Below, piece by piece: positions 20,728 through 28,748 of a stretch of 64,000 nucleotides of DNA. A program made the translations under genes and the position numbers. The notes below the pieces were generated by a model, which saw only the letters and a list, made by a program, of their open reading frames with translations, did no database searches and was not told where the DNA came from. Numbering within the stretch: the first letter of the stretch is position 1; every line of letters starts with the position of its first letter. The DNA comes from Pseudomonas cichorii (GTDB lineage Bacteria > Pseudomonadota > Gammaproteobacteria > Pseudomonadales > Pseudomonadaceae): contig NZ_CP074349.1 in NCBI RefSeq assembly GCF_018343775.1, forward strand, positions 3,152,001 to 3,216,000, read 5' to 3'.

Positions 20728-21746
20728 CAGTACTCCAGGATCATGCCGCCAAGCGAAAGGCCCGCGCCGGTGCCGATCAGCATCAGCGTCTGGCCGCGCA
20801 GGATACGCTGGTCGCGAATGGCGATGTCCAGCGCAGTGGGCAGCGAAGCGGCCACCTGATTGCCGTGCCGGGCAAAGATGTCGATGACCTTTTCCGCTTC
20901 AAAGCCCAGGCGTCGGGCCGCATGGTGCAGCGCTTGCTGGCTGGCCTGATGAGGGATGACCCAATGGATGTCATCCTGAGCCAGCCCGGCCTGGGTCAGC
21001 AGTTCATCCATCAGCGTGGGCAAGTGCCTGGCCGCCAGGCGATACAAGTCCTTGCCCTGCATGGCAAAACTGGTCAGCGGCTCGAACGGTATATCGATAC
21101 GGCGTGGGTGAAAACGCGAGCCACCGGCAGGGATCTGACACAGGTGCGCGCCTTCGGAAAAGGTCTTGAGGCTGGAGGCAAGGATTTTCGACCCACCATC
21201 ACTGACACTCAGCACCACGGCGGCAGCGCCATCGCCAAAAATCCCGCCGACTTCGACCTGCTGCCAGTCCAGACCGCACGAAGCGATATCCGAGCACACC
21301 AGCAGAATGCGCCTGTAACGCCCGGCAATCAGAGGCCATGACAAAGTATCGATGGCGGCGAGAAAGCCCAGACAACTGGCATTGATATCCATGGCTGGAA
21401 TGCCGGACTGGCCCAGCCCCAGTTCTCGGTGCAGCAAGGCAGCGTTGCACGGCAGGCCCTGATCCATGGTGCCGCTGGCACAGGCGATCAGGTCGATCTG
21501 TTCCAGCTCGACACCGGCCGCACGCAAGGCATGACGCGCCGCAATGGCACCAAGGCTGGCGGCGGTTTCGGTACGGCTGGCGACATGCCGTTGGACCACG
21601 CCGCTGATGCGCTCCACACTCCCCGCCACCAGGCCCAGCTCGACATCGAGTTCGGCACTGGTGACCCTCCGTTCGGGCAAAGCGTGCCCGGAACCCAAAA
21701 TGACCACGGGTCGTGGCGGGAGTGGTAAAAGCGGTGAAGTCTGCAT
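20727..21746 (-). CDS. 3-oxoacyl-ACP synthase III family (KAS III / FabH-like)
   Basis: 339 residues, first gene of the seven-gene minus-strand operon. The catalytic triad is complete: Cys in INASCLGF, His in IPHQASQ, Asn in HGNQVAAS. The C-terminal GTGAGLSLGG loop is typical of the family. FabH-like enzymes condense an acyl-CoA or acyl-ACP with malonyl-ACP; in secondary metabolism they also join two acyl units (OleA) or transfer acyl groups. The chromosomal housekeeping FabH is usually encoded with fabD/fabG, which are absent here, so this copy is pathway-specific. It probably makes the carbon skeleton used by the rest of the operon. Confidence 0.9.
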   Translation of the reverse strand: MQTSPLLPLPPRPVVILGSGHALPERRVTSAELDVELGLVAGSVERISGVVQRHVASRTETAASLGAIAARHALRAAGVELEQIDLIACASGTMDQGLPCNAALLHRELGLGQSGIPAMDINASCLGFLAAIDTLSWPLIAGRYRRILLVCSDIASCGLDWQQVEVGGIFGDGAAAVVLSVSDGGSKILASSLKTFSEGAHLCQIPAGGSRFHPRRIDIPFEPLTSFAMQGKDLYRLAARHLPTLMDELLTQAGLAQDDIHWVIPHQASQQALHHAARRLGFEAEKVIDIFARHGNQVAASLPTALDIAIRDQRILRGQTLMLIGTGAGLSLGGMILEY

Positions 21747-21834
21747 TCAAATTCCGTTTGGCGAGGATAAAGCATCGTCTGATAAAGCGGCGGAATAGGC
21801 TAACAGGTTATTGATGGATATACGCGCTGTACGC

Positions 21835-22224
21835 TTACAGTGTCGGCTTGGGCACGGGCGTGTCTGGAATGGACTTGGCGTTCCTGGGTTGTTTCGGACA
21901 GCCTCCGGATATGCCCCATTTGGTAATAATGCCCCCTTCAACAAGGAAGCGTTGAACACATCGGGAATATCTGGGGTTATCTCCACTCGCGCCTGCAAGC
22001 CAGACATACTCATAAGAAATCATGCTTGCTGCACCTCCCGCCATTGGAAAGCTGTTTTGCGGCGTCCCCCAGGACATGATCAAATCGTCCAGGGACGAAC
22101 CTACCCAGGACGCCTGCACGTCATCCGTCGTCTGAAAACGCTGGTTATACAGCAGGTTTCCCAGAGGTGAATTGGCACACCCGCCAAGCGTCAGGGCCGA
22201 CAGAACAATTATCAGGAACCTCAT
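21835..22224 (-). CDS. Putative lipoprotein, unknown function
   Basis: 129 residues from ATG 22224. A type II signal peptide with lipobox LGGC at residues 13-16 (MRFLIIVLSALTLGGCANSP) predicts a lipid-anchored protein. The mature part contains a segment WVGSSLDDLIMSWGTPQN that resembles the small outer-membrane-lipoprotein SmpA/OmlA-like 'distance from start to Trp-Gly-x-Pro' repeat seen in many hypothetical lipoproteins, and two later cysteines. It lies upstream of the ketosynthase operon in the same direction, 88 bases away, but carries no enzymatic motif, so a role in that pathway is doubtful. Confidence 0.8.
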   Translation of the reverse strand: MRFLIIVLSALTLGGCANSPLGNLLYNQRFQTTDDVQASWVGSSLDDLIMSWGTPQNSFPMAGGAASMISYEYVWLAGASGDNPRYSRCVQRFLVEGGIITKWGISGGCPKQPRNAKSIPDTPVPKPTL

Positions 22225-22328
22225 ATCCCAAACTCCATTAGTTGTTACGACAGACTGGTTTTTCCGTTTCTGGATGAGGCGCTACAAGAAGTGCGCAGGC
22301 CGTTATACGGTCTGGCTGGTGGTCGGAA

Positions 22329-22348
22329 AATAGTACAGGTGTACTATT
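22329..22348. promoter_or_regulatory. Perfect 20-bp palindrome, LexA2-box-like
   Basis: Arms AATAGTAC and GTACTATT (perfect 8-bp inverted repeat) with AGGT between. It lies between the divergent lipoprotein gene (start 105 bases away) and the DUF2339 gene (start 149 bases away). It matches the AGTAC-N4-GTRCT pattern also found at 37260-37277. A LexA2-type motif of this form has been described for P. putida; assignment here is inference. Confidence 0.5.
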
Positions 22349-22496
22349 CAAGCAGGCTCGAAATCACTCTAAGTTGCTCAATACAATGATTGACTGTGCA
22401 ATGCGTCAATTCATATCCGGCTGTTCAGTACTATCATTTCAACTATCGCCAAACGCTCGAAGGTGAGCGGTTCCTGGTCTAAAAGGATGTCGCCGC

Positions 22497-25262
22497 GTGC
22501 TGCTCACTCTTCTGGAAATCGGGCTGGAAACGTTTGAATACCTTGTCGAGAACCCGCCTTATGCCTGGTTCTTTGGCCTGTCCCTCGCTCTCCTGGCTGT
22601 GGGCATCTGGCTGAAGCAGCAAGTTGCAAGTCTGCGCACAGAATCCGTCAGACAAAAAGAACAGATCGAAACCCTGCAGCAACGCCTTGCGCGCCTGGAG
22701 TCGCCCCTCGCCATGCCTGAAGCGGCACAGGCCACGACGCCGCTTCCTGACGATACGATTATTGTCGCGACCCAGGACAGCGGGCCGGAACTGCTCTGGG
22801 ACTTGCCGGAAGAATTACCCGCTGCTGCGCAACCTGAAGCTGACATCAAACCGACCGCTCAACCTATTGCACGGCCGAACCCGCTGAACACTGCGTTCGA
22901 GGCTGCGAAACACTGGCTGCTGGGTGGCAATACCGTGCTGCGGGTTGGCGCAGTGGTGCTGTTCATGGGGCTGGCGTTCCTGCTGCGCTATGCCACTGAA
23001 GGCATCGTGGTGCCGATCGAGGCCCGCTATGCAAGCGTCGCCGCCAGCGCCATGGCGTTGCTCGGCCTGGGCTGGTGGCTGCGTCAACGCAACGCCAACT
23101 TCGCCTTGATGATGCAAGGCACCGGAGTCGGCGTGCTGTACCTGACGGTCCTGGGTGCCATTCGGGTGCATGAGCTGCTGGACCCGAGCCTGGGTTTTGT
23201 CTTGCTGGTGGCGGTCATGCTGTTCTCGACCATGCTGGCCGTCACACAAAATTCGCTGGCGCTGGCCTGCGCCGCCACGATTGGGGGTTTTGCAGCGCCC
23301 ATCCTGTCGTCTACCGGCCAGGGCAGCCATGTCATGCTGTTCAGTTACTTTGCCCTGCTCAATGCCGGGATTTTCGCCATTGCCTGGCTCAAGGCCTGGC
23401 GCTTGCTGAACCTGATTGGCTTTGTCGGGACCTTCGGCATCGGTTTCGCCTGGGGCTTGCGCTCGTACAAGCCGGAGCTGTTCTGGAGTGTCGAACCGTT
23501 CCTGATCCTGTTCTTCCTGATGTACCTGGCCATCGGCCTGCTGTTCGCCCGGCACAAACTGCAGGAACGCAATGATGCGCCCGATGATGACAGCCGCGAA
23601 TCGATGCTGCGCTGGTCCAGGCGTCAGGGCGACTATGTCGATGGCACGCTGCTGTTTGGTACGCCCCTCGCAGGCTTCGGCCTGCAATATGCGCTGACCC
23701 GCGACATGGAATTCGGCACCGCTTTCAGCGCGCTGGCGCTGGGCCTGCTGTACATGGGCATCGCTCGCCTGCTTTCCGGTCAGGCACCGGGTCGTGCGTT
23801 GTTGCTGGTGGAAACCTGCCTGGCACTGGGCGTCGTGTTCGCGACACTGGCGATTCCGCTGGGGCTTGGCGCGCAATGGACCACCAGCGCCTGGGCCATC
23901 GAGGGTGCGGCGATTTTCTGGCTGGGCCTGCGTCAGCAACGCGTGCTGGCACGCGGCTTTGGCTTGCTGTTGCAGGTTGCTGCGGGGCTGGCGTTCATCC
24001 ATCAGATGTTCCAGTGGTACTCCCTGAAGCTGCAAGGCGATTTCTGGACGCCAATGATCATCGCCCTCGTCGCCCTGCTCAGTGCCTTGTTCGTCCATCG
24101 CATCAAGACTCTGCGTTACCTCAAGGACAACGTGCTGTCAGGCATGCTGCTGGTCTGGGGCAGCCTGTGGTGGGGGCTGGCCTTTGTCATCGCGCTCATG
24201 CGTTTCTCGTCGCACACAATGTTCCCGACCTGGTTGCTGCTGTCGGTGGCCGCCAGCACAGGCATATGGACCTTGCTGGCCCTGCGTTGGCGCTGGAGCG
24301 GGCTGGCGGCGCTGAGCCTGTGGCTGACACCTGTCAGTTGGGTCCTGCTGATCGGCGCGATGACCGACACTTATCACCTTTTTGCCCATTGGGCCTGGGT
24401 GGGCTGGGGCGCATTGCTGGCCGTGCATCTGTTTTCCCTTCGCCGCCTGGCAGATCTCCTGCCCCGCAAGGCGCAGTCACTGGCTCATATTCTGGGTTGC
24501 TGGCTGACCCTCTTCATCCTGAGCGTCGAGCTGTTCTACGGCGTAGACACGCTGGTCAGATCCAATGCTCCTAACAGCGCGTGGAACACGATGGCAAGCA
24601 CATTGCTGCCAAGTCTGTACCTGATCGCAATGGCCTCCAGCCGCCCCTGGATCTGGCCGGTTACCGCCCATGCCTGGGCTTATCGCGTGTGGGCCGCACT
24701 GCCCGTGGCGCTGTTGATGCTGGCGTGGTTCTGGCTGACCAACTATTACAGCCGTGGCTACGCCGAGCCTCTGCCTTACATGCCCTTGCTCAATCCGCTC
24801 GATCTGGCCTTGTCGTTCGCCTTGCTGGGGATCGTGAACTGGACTCGCAACAAGCTGCCACAACTCGGCATAACCGTACCGCGTGCCGAGCAGCTGGCGG
24901 TGATCATCGCAGGCGCGTCCTTGTTCGCCCTGATTACCGCCACGGTGCTGCGCACTGCCCGGCATTGGGGCTGGCACGAAATCGACCCCATGCTGGATCA
25001 GGCGGTGCTGTCCATCGTCTGGACCCTGATGGCACTGGCCTTGATGATCGGCGGCCATATTCGCCGCCAGCGTGAGATCTGGATCACCGGCGCGCTGTTG
25101 ATCGGCGTCGTGGTCGCCAAACTGTTCCTGGTCGAGTTGAGCGAGCGGGGAGGCATGGCACGCATCGTGTCCTTTATCGGTGTTGGCGTCCTGCTGTTGG
25201 TGGTGGGTTACTTCGCCCCGCTTCCACCGAAAAAACCGACAAACACTACGCAAACACATTGA
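22497..25262 (+). CDS. DUF2339 multi-spanning membrane protein
   Basis: 921 residues from GTG 22497, with AAGGA 9 bases upstream. After one N-terminal membrane helix (residues ~22-37) and a coiled-coil linker (QKEQIETLQQRLARLE), the rest is a chain of roughly two dozen hydrophobic segments rich in W, G and A, with conserved-looking turns such as GLRSYKPELFWSVEPF. This is the architecture of the DUF2339 family, large predicted inner-membrane proteins found across Proteobacteria. No biochemical function is established that I know of. It is followed directly by a DUF3999 gene; the pair is a recurring neighbourhood in Pseudomonas and is probably co-translated. Confidence 0.9.
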   Translation: MLLTLLEIGLETFEYLVENPPYAWFFGLSLALLAVGIWLKQQVASLRTESVRQKEQIETLQQRLARLESPLAMPEAAQATTPLPDDTIIVATQDSGPELLWDLPEELPAAAQPEADIKPTAQPIARPNPLNTAFEAAKHWLLGGNTVLRVGAVVLFMGLAFLLRYATEGIVVPIEARYASVAASAMALLGLGWWLRQRNANFALMMQGTGVGVLYLTVLGAIRVHELLDPSLGFVLLVAVMLFSTMLAVTQNSLALACAATIGGFAAPILSSTGQGSHVMLFSYFALLNAGIFAIAWLKAWRLLNLIGFVGTFGIGFAWGLRSYKPELFWSVEPFLILFFLMYLAIGLLFARHKLQERNDAPDDDSRESMLRWSRRQGDYVDGTLLFGTPLAGFGLQYALTRDMEFGTAFSALALGLLYMGIARLLSGQAPGRALLLVETCLALGVVFATLAIPLGLGAQWTTSAWAIEGAAIFWLGLRQQRVLARGFGLLLQVAAGLAFIHQMFQWYSLKLQGDFWTPMIIALVALLSALFVHRIKTLRYLKDNVLSGMLLVWGSLWWGLAFVIALMRFSSHTMFPTWLLLSVAASTGIWTLLALRWRWSGLAALSLWLTPVSWVLLIGAMTDTYHLFAHWAWVGWGALLAVHLFSLRRLADLLPRKAQSLAHILGCWLTLFILSVELFYGVDTLVRSNAPNSAWNTMASTLLPSLYLIAMASSRPWIWPVTAHAWAYRVWAALPVALLMLAWFWLTNYYSRGYAEPLPYMPLLNPLDLALSFALLGIVNWTRNKLPQLGITVPRAEQLAVIIAGASLFALITATVLRTARHWGWHEIDPMLDQAVLSIVWTLMALALMIGGHIRRQREIWITGALLIGVVVAKLFLVELSERGGMARIVSFIGVGVLLLVVGYFAPLPPKKPTNTTQTH

Positions 25263-25264
25263 TC

Positions 25265-26641
25265 ATGAGGATTGCCTTCTTGAGTCATCAACCGCTGTTC
25301 AAGATCGTGCTGTGCAGCCTGGCCCTGCTGGGCTCGCCCCTCGCCAGCGCTCAGGACAACCCGGCCGACTTTGCCAGTCAGACCCCCTTGAAACTCAAGG
25401 GTGACGGCCCCTGGTATCGCATCGAACTGCCACTGACCGTGCAGCTCAACTCGCGTCAGAGTGCTCTGGGCGACTTGCGGGTCTTCAACAGTGAAGGCCA
25501 GACTCAGGCTTACTCGCTGGCCTATGACCCGATTCAGCCACGACAGGAACCGGTGCCGGTTTCAGTCAAATGGTTCCCGCTGTACAACAGCGCAGACGCT
25601 GCCGACAGCACACCCAAAATCCGCGTTGAACGCAGTGCCAGCGGCACGCTGGTCGAAGTGCAGCCCCAAGGTGCCATTGAAGCGGGCGAAGAAGTGCTGC
25701 GCGGCTGGCTGCTGGACACCAGTGCCATCCAGCAGCCCCTGAAACAACTGATCCTGGACTGGAGCACCGAGCGTGAAGGCTTCCAGCGTTTCAGCATCGA
25801 GGCCAGCGATGACCTGCAACACTGGCAAGCCTGGGGTGAAGGCCAGGTAGCACGTCTGTCGTTTGCCAACGATGTGGTGCAACAGCGCCAGGTCAATCTG
25901 CCGGGTCGCAAGGCACGTTATCTGCGCCTGTTATGGAATACGCCAGACAGCGCGCCAACGCTGACTTCCGCGCAACTGCTCAGCGCCAGCAGCGACACAC
26001 CACAAGTGCCTCTCACGTGGTCTCAACCGCTGGAAGGCAGCCTTGAAAAACCCGGCACTTACCTCTGGCAATTGCCCGCGGCCCTGCCCGTCGAGCGCCT
26101 GAAACTCGATATCGCCCAGGCCAACAGCCTGGCGCCCGGCACCTTGTACGGACGACCGGACAGCAAGAGCACATGGCAGACGCTGGGCAGCGGCCTGTTG
26201 TACCGCCTGACACAAAATGGCAAGGATGTGGTTCAGGATGAAATACAGGCATCCGGCACAATCGTGCGCCAGTTGAAACTTGAAGTGGATGAACGCGGCG
26301 GCGGTCTGGGTAGCCAGCCACCTTCCTTGCGGTTTGCCGTACATGCGCCTCAGGTCGTGTTTCTGGCACGCGGCAACGGCCCGTTCTCACTGGCTATCGG
26401 CAATCCGAGCGCCAAGCCTGCCAACCTGCCGCTGGCAACCCTGATCCCGGACTACAACGCCCGGAAGATGAGCAGCCTGAGCAGCGCCGAGCCGATGAAC
26501 GAACCGGTCAGGCTGGCACAGGCCGCCGAGAGCAGCATCGACTGGAAACGCATTGGTTTGTGGGCCGTACTGGTGCTGGGCGTGGCTCTGCTCGGCTGGA
26601 TGGCCTTGAGCACCTTACGTACGTCTGCCCCCAAGCCCTAG
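25265..26641 (+). CDS. DUF3999 exported membrane-anchored protein
   Basis: 458 residues from ATG 25265, two bases after the DUF2339 stop; the ribosome site is weak, suggesting translational coupling. The N-terminus is a signal sequence (cut near LASAQ), followed by a large periplasmic part with beta-sandwich-like repeats (FNSEGQTQAYSL, FSIEASDDLQHW, discoidin-like), then a single C-terminal membrane helix (IGLWAVLVLGVALLGWMAL) and a short cytoplasmic tail. The domain arrangement fits DUF3999. The pair with DUF2339 suggests a two-protein membrane/periplasm complex. Function unknown. Confidence 0.88.
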   Translation: MRIAFLSHQPLFKIVLCSLALLGSPLASAQDNPADFASQTPLKLKGDGPWYRIELPLTVQLNSRQSALGDLRVFNSEGQTQAYSLAYDPIQPRQEPVPVSVKWFPLYNSADAADSTPKIRVERSASGTLVEVQPQGAIEAGEEVLRGWLLDTSAIQQPLKQLILDWSTEREGFQRFSIEASDDLQHWQAWGEGQVARLSFANDVVQQRQVNLPGRKARYLRLLWNTPDSAPTLTSAQLLSASSDTPQVPLTWSQPLEGSLEKPGTYLWQLPAALPVERLKLDIAQANSLAPGTLYGRPDSKSTWQTLGSGLLYRLTQNGKDVVQDEIQASGTIVRQLKLEVDERGGGLGSQPPSLRFAVHAPQVVFLARGNGPFSLAIGNPSAKPANLPLATLIPDYNARKMSSLSSAEPMNEPVRLAQAAESSIDWKRIGLWAVLVLGVALLGWMALSTLRTSAPKP

Positions 26642-26714
26642 ATTCGTGTGTCACTTATGATCCAGCCACCTGCTTTTTGAAATCAGCCTCTGGACTGATC
26701 CATCAAGCCACAGA

Positions 26715-27113
26715 TCATTCTTTAGGCTGGAAGATCACCTTGACCGGTGTGTTCTGCTTGTAAGTCCAGCTCCGGGGTCCATCACCCGGTTTGAACCCCG
26801 GATACCAGGCTCTGAGTTCGCTATCACTCGCCCATTGGAGTTGTAACTGATCGGGTTTCGGAGATTCGGGGGTGTCGATATCAAACTGTGCCCAGGCTTC
26901 CACGGCGGATTGGCATGCTGCCGATACGCCAACGTCAAGAACGGAAACCTGTAGCTTTTCACCCCATGTCATGGACCCGCTCTCAGGGCATCGGCGAACT
27001 TCGACGTGATGCTTTCCATCGGGCGAAGGCAGACTGGAAACCAGTTCGTTGGGGCCGCATCCCGCCAGGGCAACGGACAGCAAGAGCAGGCATGGAATCA
27101 TTTTCTGCATCAC
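26715..27113 (-). CDS. magF: Small lipoprotein, last gene of the mag operon (MagF-like)
   Basis: 132 residues; the start could be any of the Met codons at residues 1, 2 or 5, as all precede the same signal sequence. Lipobox LAGC (MIPCLLLLSVALAGCGPNE) predicts a lipid-anchored protein. The mature domain has two further cysteines likely to form a disulphide and a C-terminal KVIFQPKE strand. It begins 15 bases after the DUF2300 gene ends. In P. aeruginosa the alpha-2-macroglobulin operon has six genes, magA-F, and this protein occupies the sixth position. The symbol rests on position more than on sequence recognition. Confidence 0.7.
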   Translation of the reverse strand: MMQKMIPCLLLLSVALAGCGPNELVSSLPSPDGKHHVEVRRCPESGSMTWGEKLQVSVLDVGVSAACQSAVEAWAQFDIDTPESPKPDQLQLQWASDSELRAWYPGFKPGDGPRSWTYKQNTPVKVIFQPKE

Positions 27114-27127
27114 AGCACTCCAGGGAT

Positions 27128-28747
27128 CTATTCCAGCAAAAGACGCCGGGCCAGACCTTCGATATAGGTTTCATCCTGACCGTCAGGGTGCGCTTCAAAG
27201 GCCAGGTGAAGGTATTCATGGGTGAGGTCGAGGCGGTCCTGAAGTGACAGGACGCCACGCACGTAGATACGTTTGCGTTCACGGTCGACATAGGGGTTGC
27301 CGAAAGCCAGCTGGCAGACGGCAAATGTGCTGACTTCGTTGTAGCCCGCTTCGCTTTCGAGTCGTTGACGCCAACCCCGACGCTGGTTTTGCAACCAGTC
27401 CTGGGCGGCTGGAAGCGCCCGGCAGGATGCGACCGGGTTGTCCCAGCGACTGAGACTGGTGCGCGGGTATGCGTGCAACAGAATGGCGTCGTAACGCTGA
27501 CCGGCCTCGGCCTGATCCACAGCTTGCTGCCAGGAGAGTTTGTCGGAACCAGGCTCAGTGGAGTGATAGGTGATGTTGCTACCGGCCACCACCAGGTCAC
27601 TGGTCCAGGCCGCGATCTGGCGGGACTCCGCAGAGGCCGGGCGTGGGGCGACGCGCTGGCGATTGCTGCTGTCATCGATGGCCAGACACTCGCCGTTACG
27701 GCTGGCATTCTGCAACAGGTAAGTGCGAATCGCGACGGCCAGGGCCTTGGCCGCTTCGGGCGGATTGGCCGAGGCTTCACGCTGGAGCACGCGGGCGACG
27801 TATTCCTCACGGTCCAGGCGCGCGACCAGCTTGTCCTTCAGCAGAAAGAGTTCGCCGTCGCTGTGTATATCCAGTTGATTGCCATTGGCGAACTCGACGC
27901 GATAATCCCCCAGCAAAGGCCCCGACTCCACAGCACGGCCCGGGGCAAGAACGCGCTCCACCGGATAACGTGAAAACAGGTTCACTTCGACACAACGCCC
28001 CGGCTCCGCAGGCCAGCCTGCTGGAACGACCGAAGCGATGGCCTCGCCGTAGTTGCGCAAAACCGTCTGGCTGGTGCCGCGCCCCTGGGCCCAGACAGGC
28101 GTGCCATCCACTGTCCAGCCGGCAAACCCGCCCTGACGCACCCCACTATCGCGATCCTCGAACCAGCTCCAGGTTTTCACCCGCAACCGGCCGCCCAGCT
28201 CGCCCACAACATTGCCGTCAGCCGCGTTCAGCACTACATCCAGCAATACCCGCCTCGCCTGCTCCTGCGCAGGCAACACCGCCAGCATCCCGAGCAGTTC
28301 GGCCACGGGCACCTGTGCAGCAGGCTGCAACGACTGAAGGCCAAGCAGCCATTGCGGGGCTTTGCGTGCTTGCCAGTACGAGCGCCAGTCAGCTTCGGAG
28401 ATGGCCAGGCGTTGCGGCTCGAAGTACAGACCACAGGATTTCACCAGAGCCTGATCGCGCTCGACCTTGCCACCGGTCGTGCAGCAATACACTTCCTCTT
28501 TCGACTGGCCGCGACACTCATAGGCCGGTTCACTGGCGCCGGTGTCCACCAGCCATGCGTAGACAAAGAGTTTCCAGAGGCTGCCCAGATGCGCCTGCAA
28601 ATCCGCAGGCAACGGCTCTCGCGACAGCAGTCGGGTCTGGTTCAAAGACAGCAGTTCCCCCTTGAACCCCATCTGCAAGGGCTCCTCCTGCGCGGTTGCC
28701 AGCGCAGGGAGCAAAAGCAGTACCAGCCATGACAGACGCCGGATCAT
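27128..28747 (-). CDS. magE: DUF2300 periplasmic protein (YfaQ/MagE-like)
   Basis: 539 residues from ATG 28747, one base after the alpha-2-macroglobulin stop. A signal peptide (MIRRLSWLVLLLLPALATA) sends it to the periplasm. The central part resembles SpoIID/LytB-like sequence (LDREEYVARVLQREASANPPEAAKALAVAIRTYLL region), the fold of lytic transglycosylases that act on denuded peptidoglycan, though I see no proof of activity. Near the C-terminus is DLTHEYLHLAFEAHP, a HExxH-like arrangement reading HEYLH. The E. coli neighbour pattern yfaS-yfaT-yfaA-yfaQ-yfaP contains the same family. It probably assists the alpha-2-macroglobulin at the cell wall. Confidence 0.85.
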   Translation of the reverse strand: MIRRLSWLVLLLLPALATAQEEPLQMGFKGELLSLNQTRLLSREPLPADLQAHLGSLWKLFVYAWLVDTGASEPAYECRGQSKEEVYCCTTGGKVERDQALVKSCGLYFEPQRLAISEADWRSYWQARKAPQWLLGLQSLQPAAQVPVAELLGMLAVLPAQEQARRVLLDVVLNAADGNVVGELGGRLRVKTWSWFEDRDSGVRQGGFAGWTVDGTPVWAQGRGTSQTVLRNYGEAIASVVPAGWPAEPGRCVEVNLFSRYPVERVLAPGRAVESGPLLGDYRVEFANGNQLDIHSDGELFLLKDKLVARLDREEYVARVLQREASANPPEAAKALAVAIRTYLLQNASRNGECLAIDDSSNRQRVAPRPASAESRQIAAWTSDLVVAGSNITYHSTEPGSDKLSWQQAVDQAEAGQRYDAILLHAYPRTSLSRWDNPVASCRALPAAQDWLQNQRRGWRQRLESEAGYNEVSTFAVCQLAFGNPYVDRERKRIYVRGVLSLQDRLDLTHEYLHLAFEAHPDGQDETYIEGLARRLLLE

Positions 28748-28748
28748 G

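Noticed and set aside
14245..21746. Interpretation of the seven-gene operon as a standard olefin/beta-lactone (ole) cluster
   Set aside because: OleB and OleC are not present; the adenylate-forming enzyme is PaaK/F390-like and the hydrolase is MBL-fold, not alpha/beta hydrolase.
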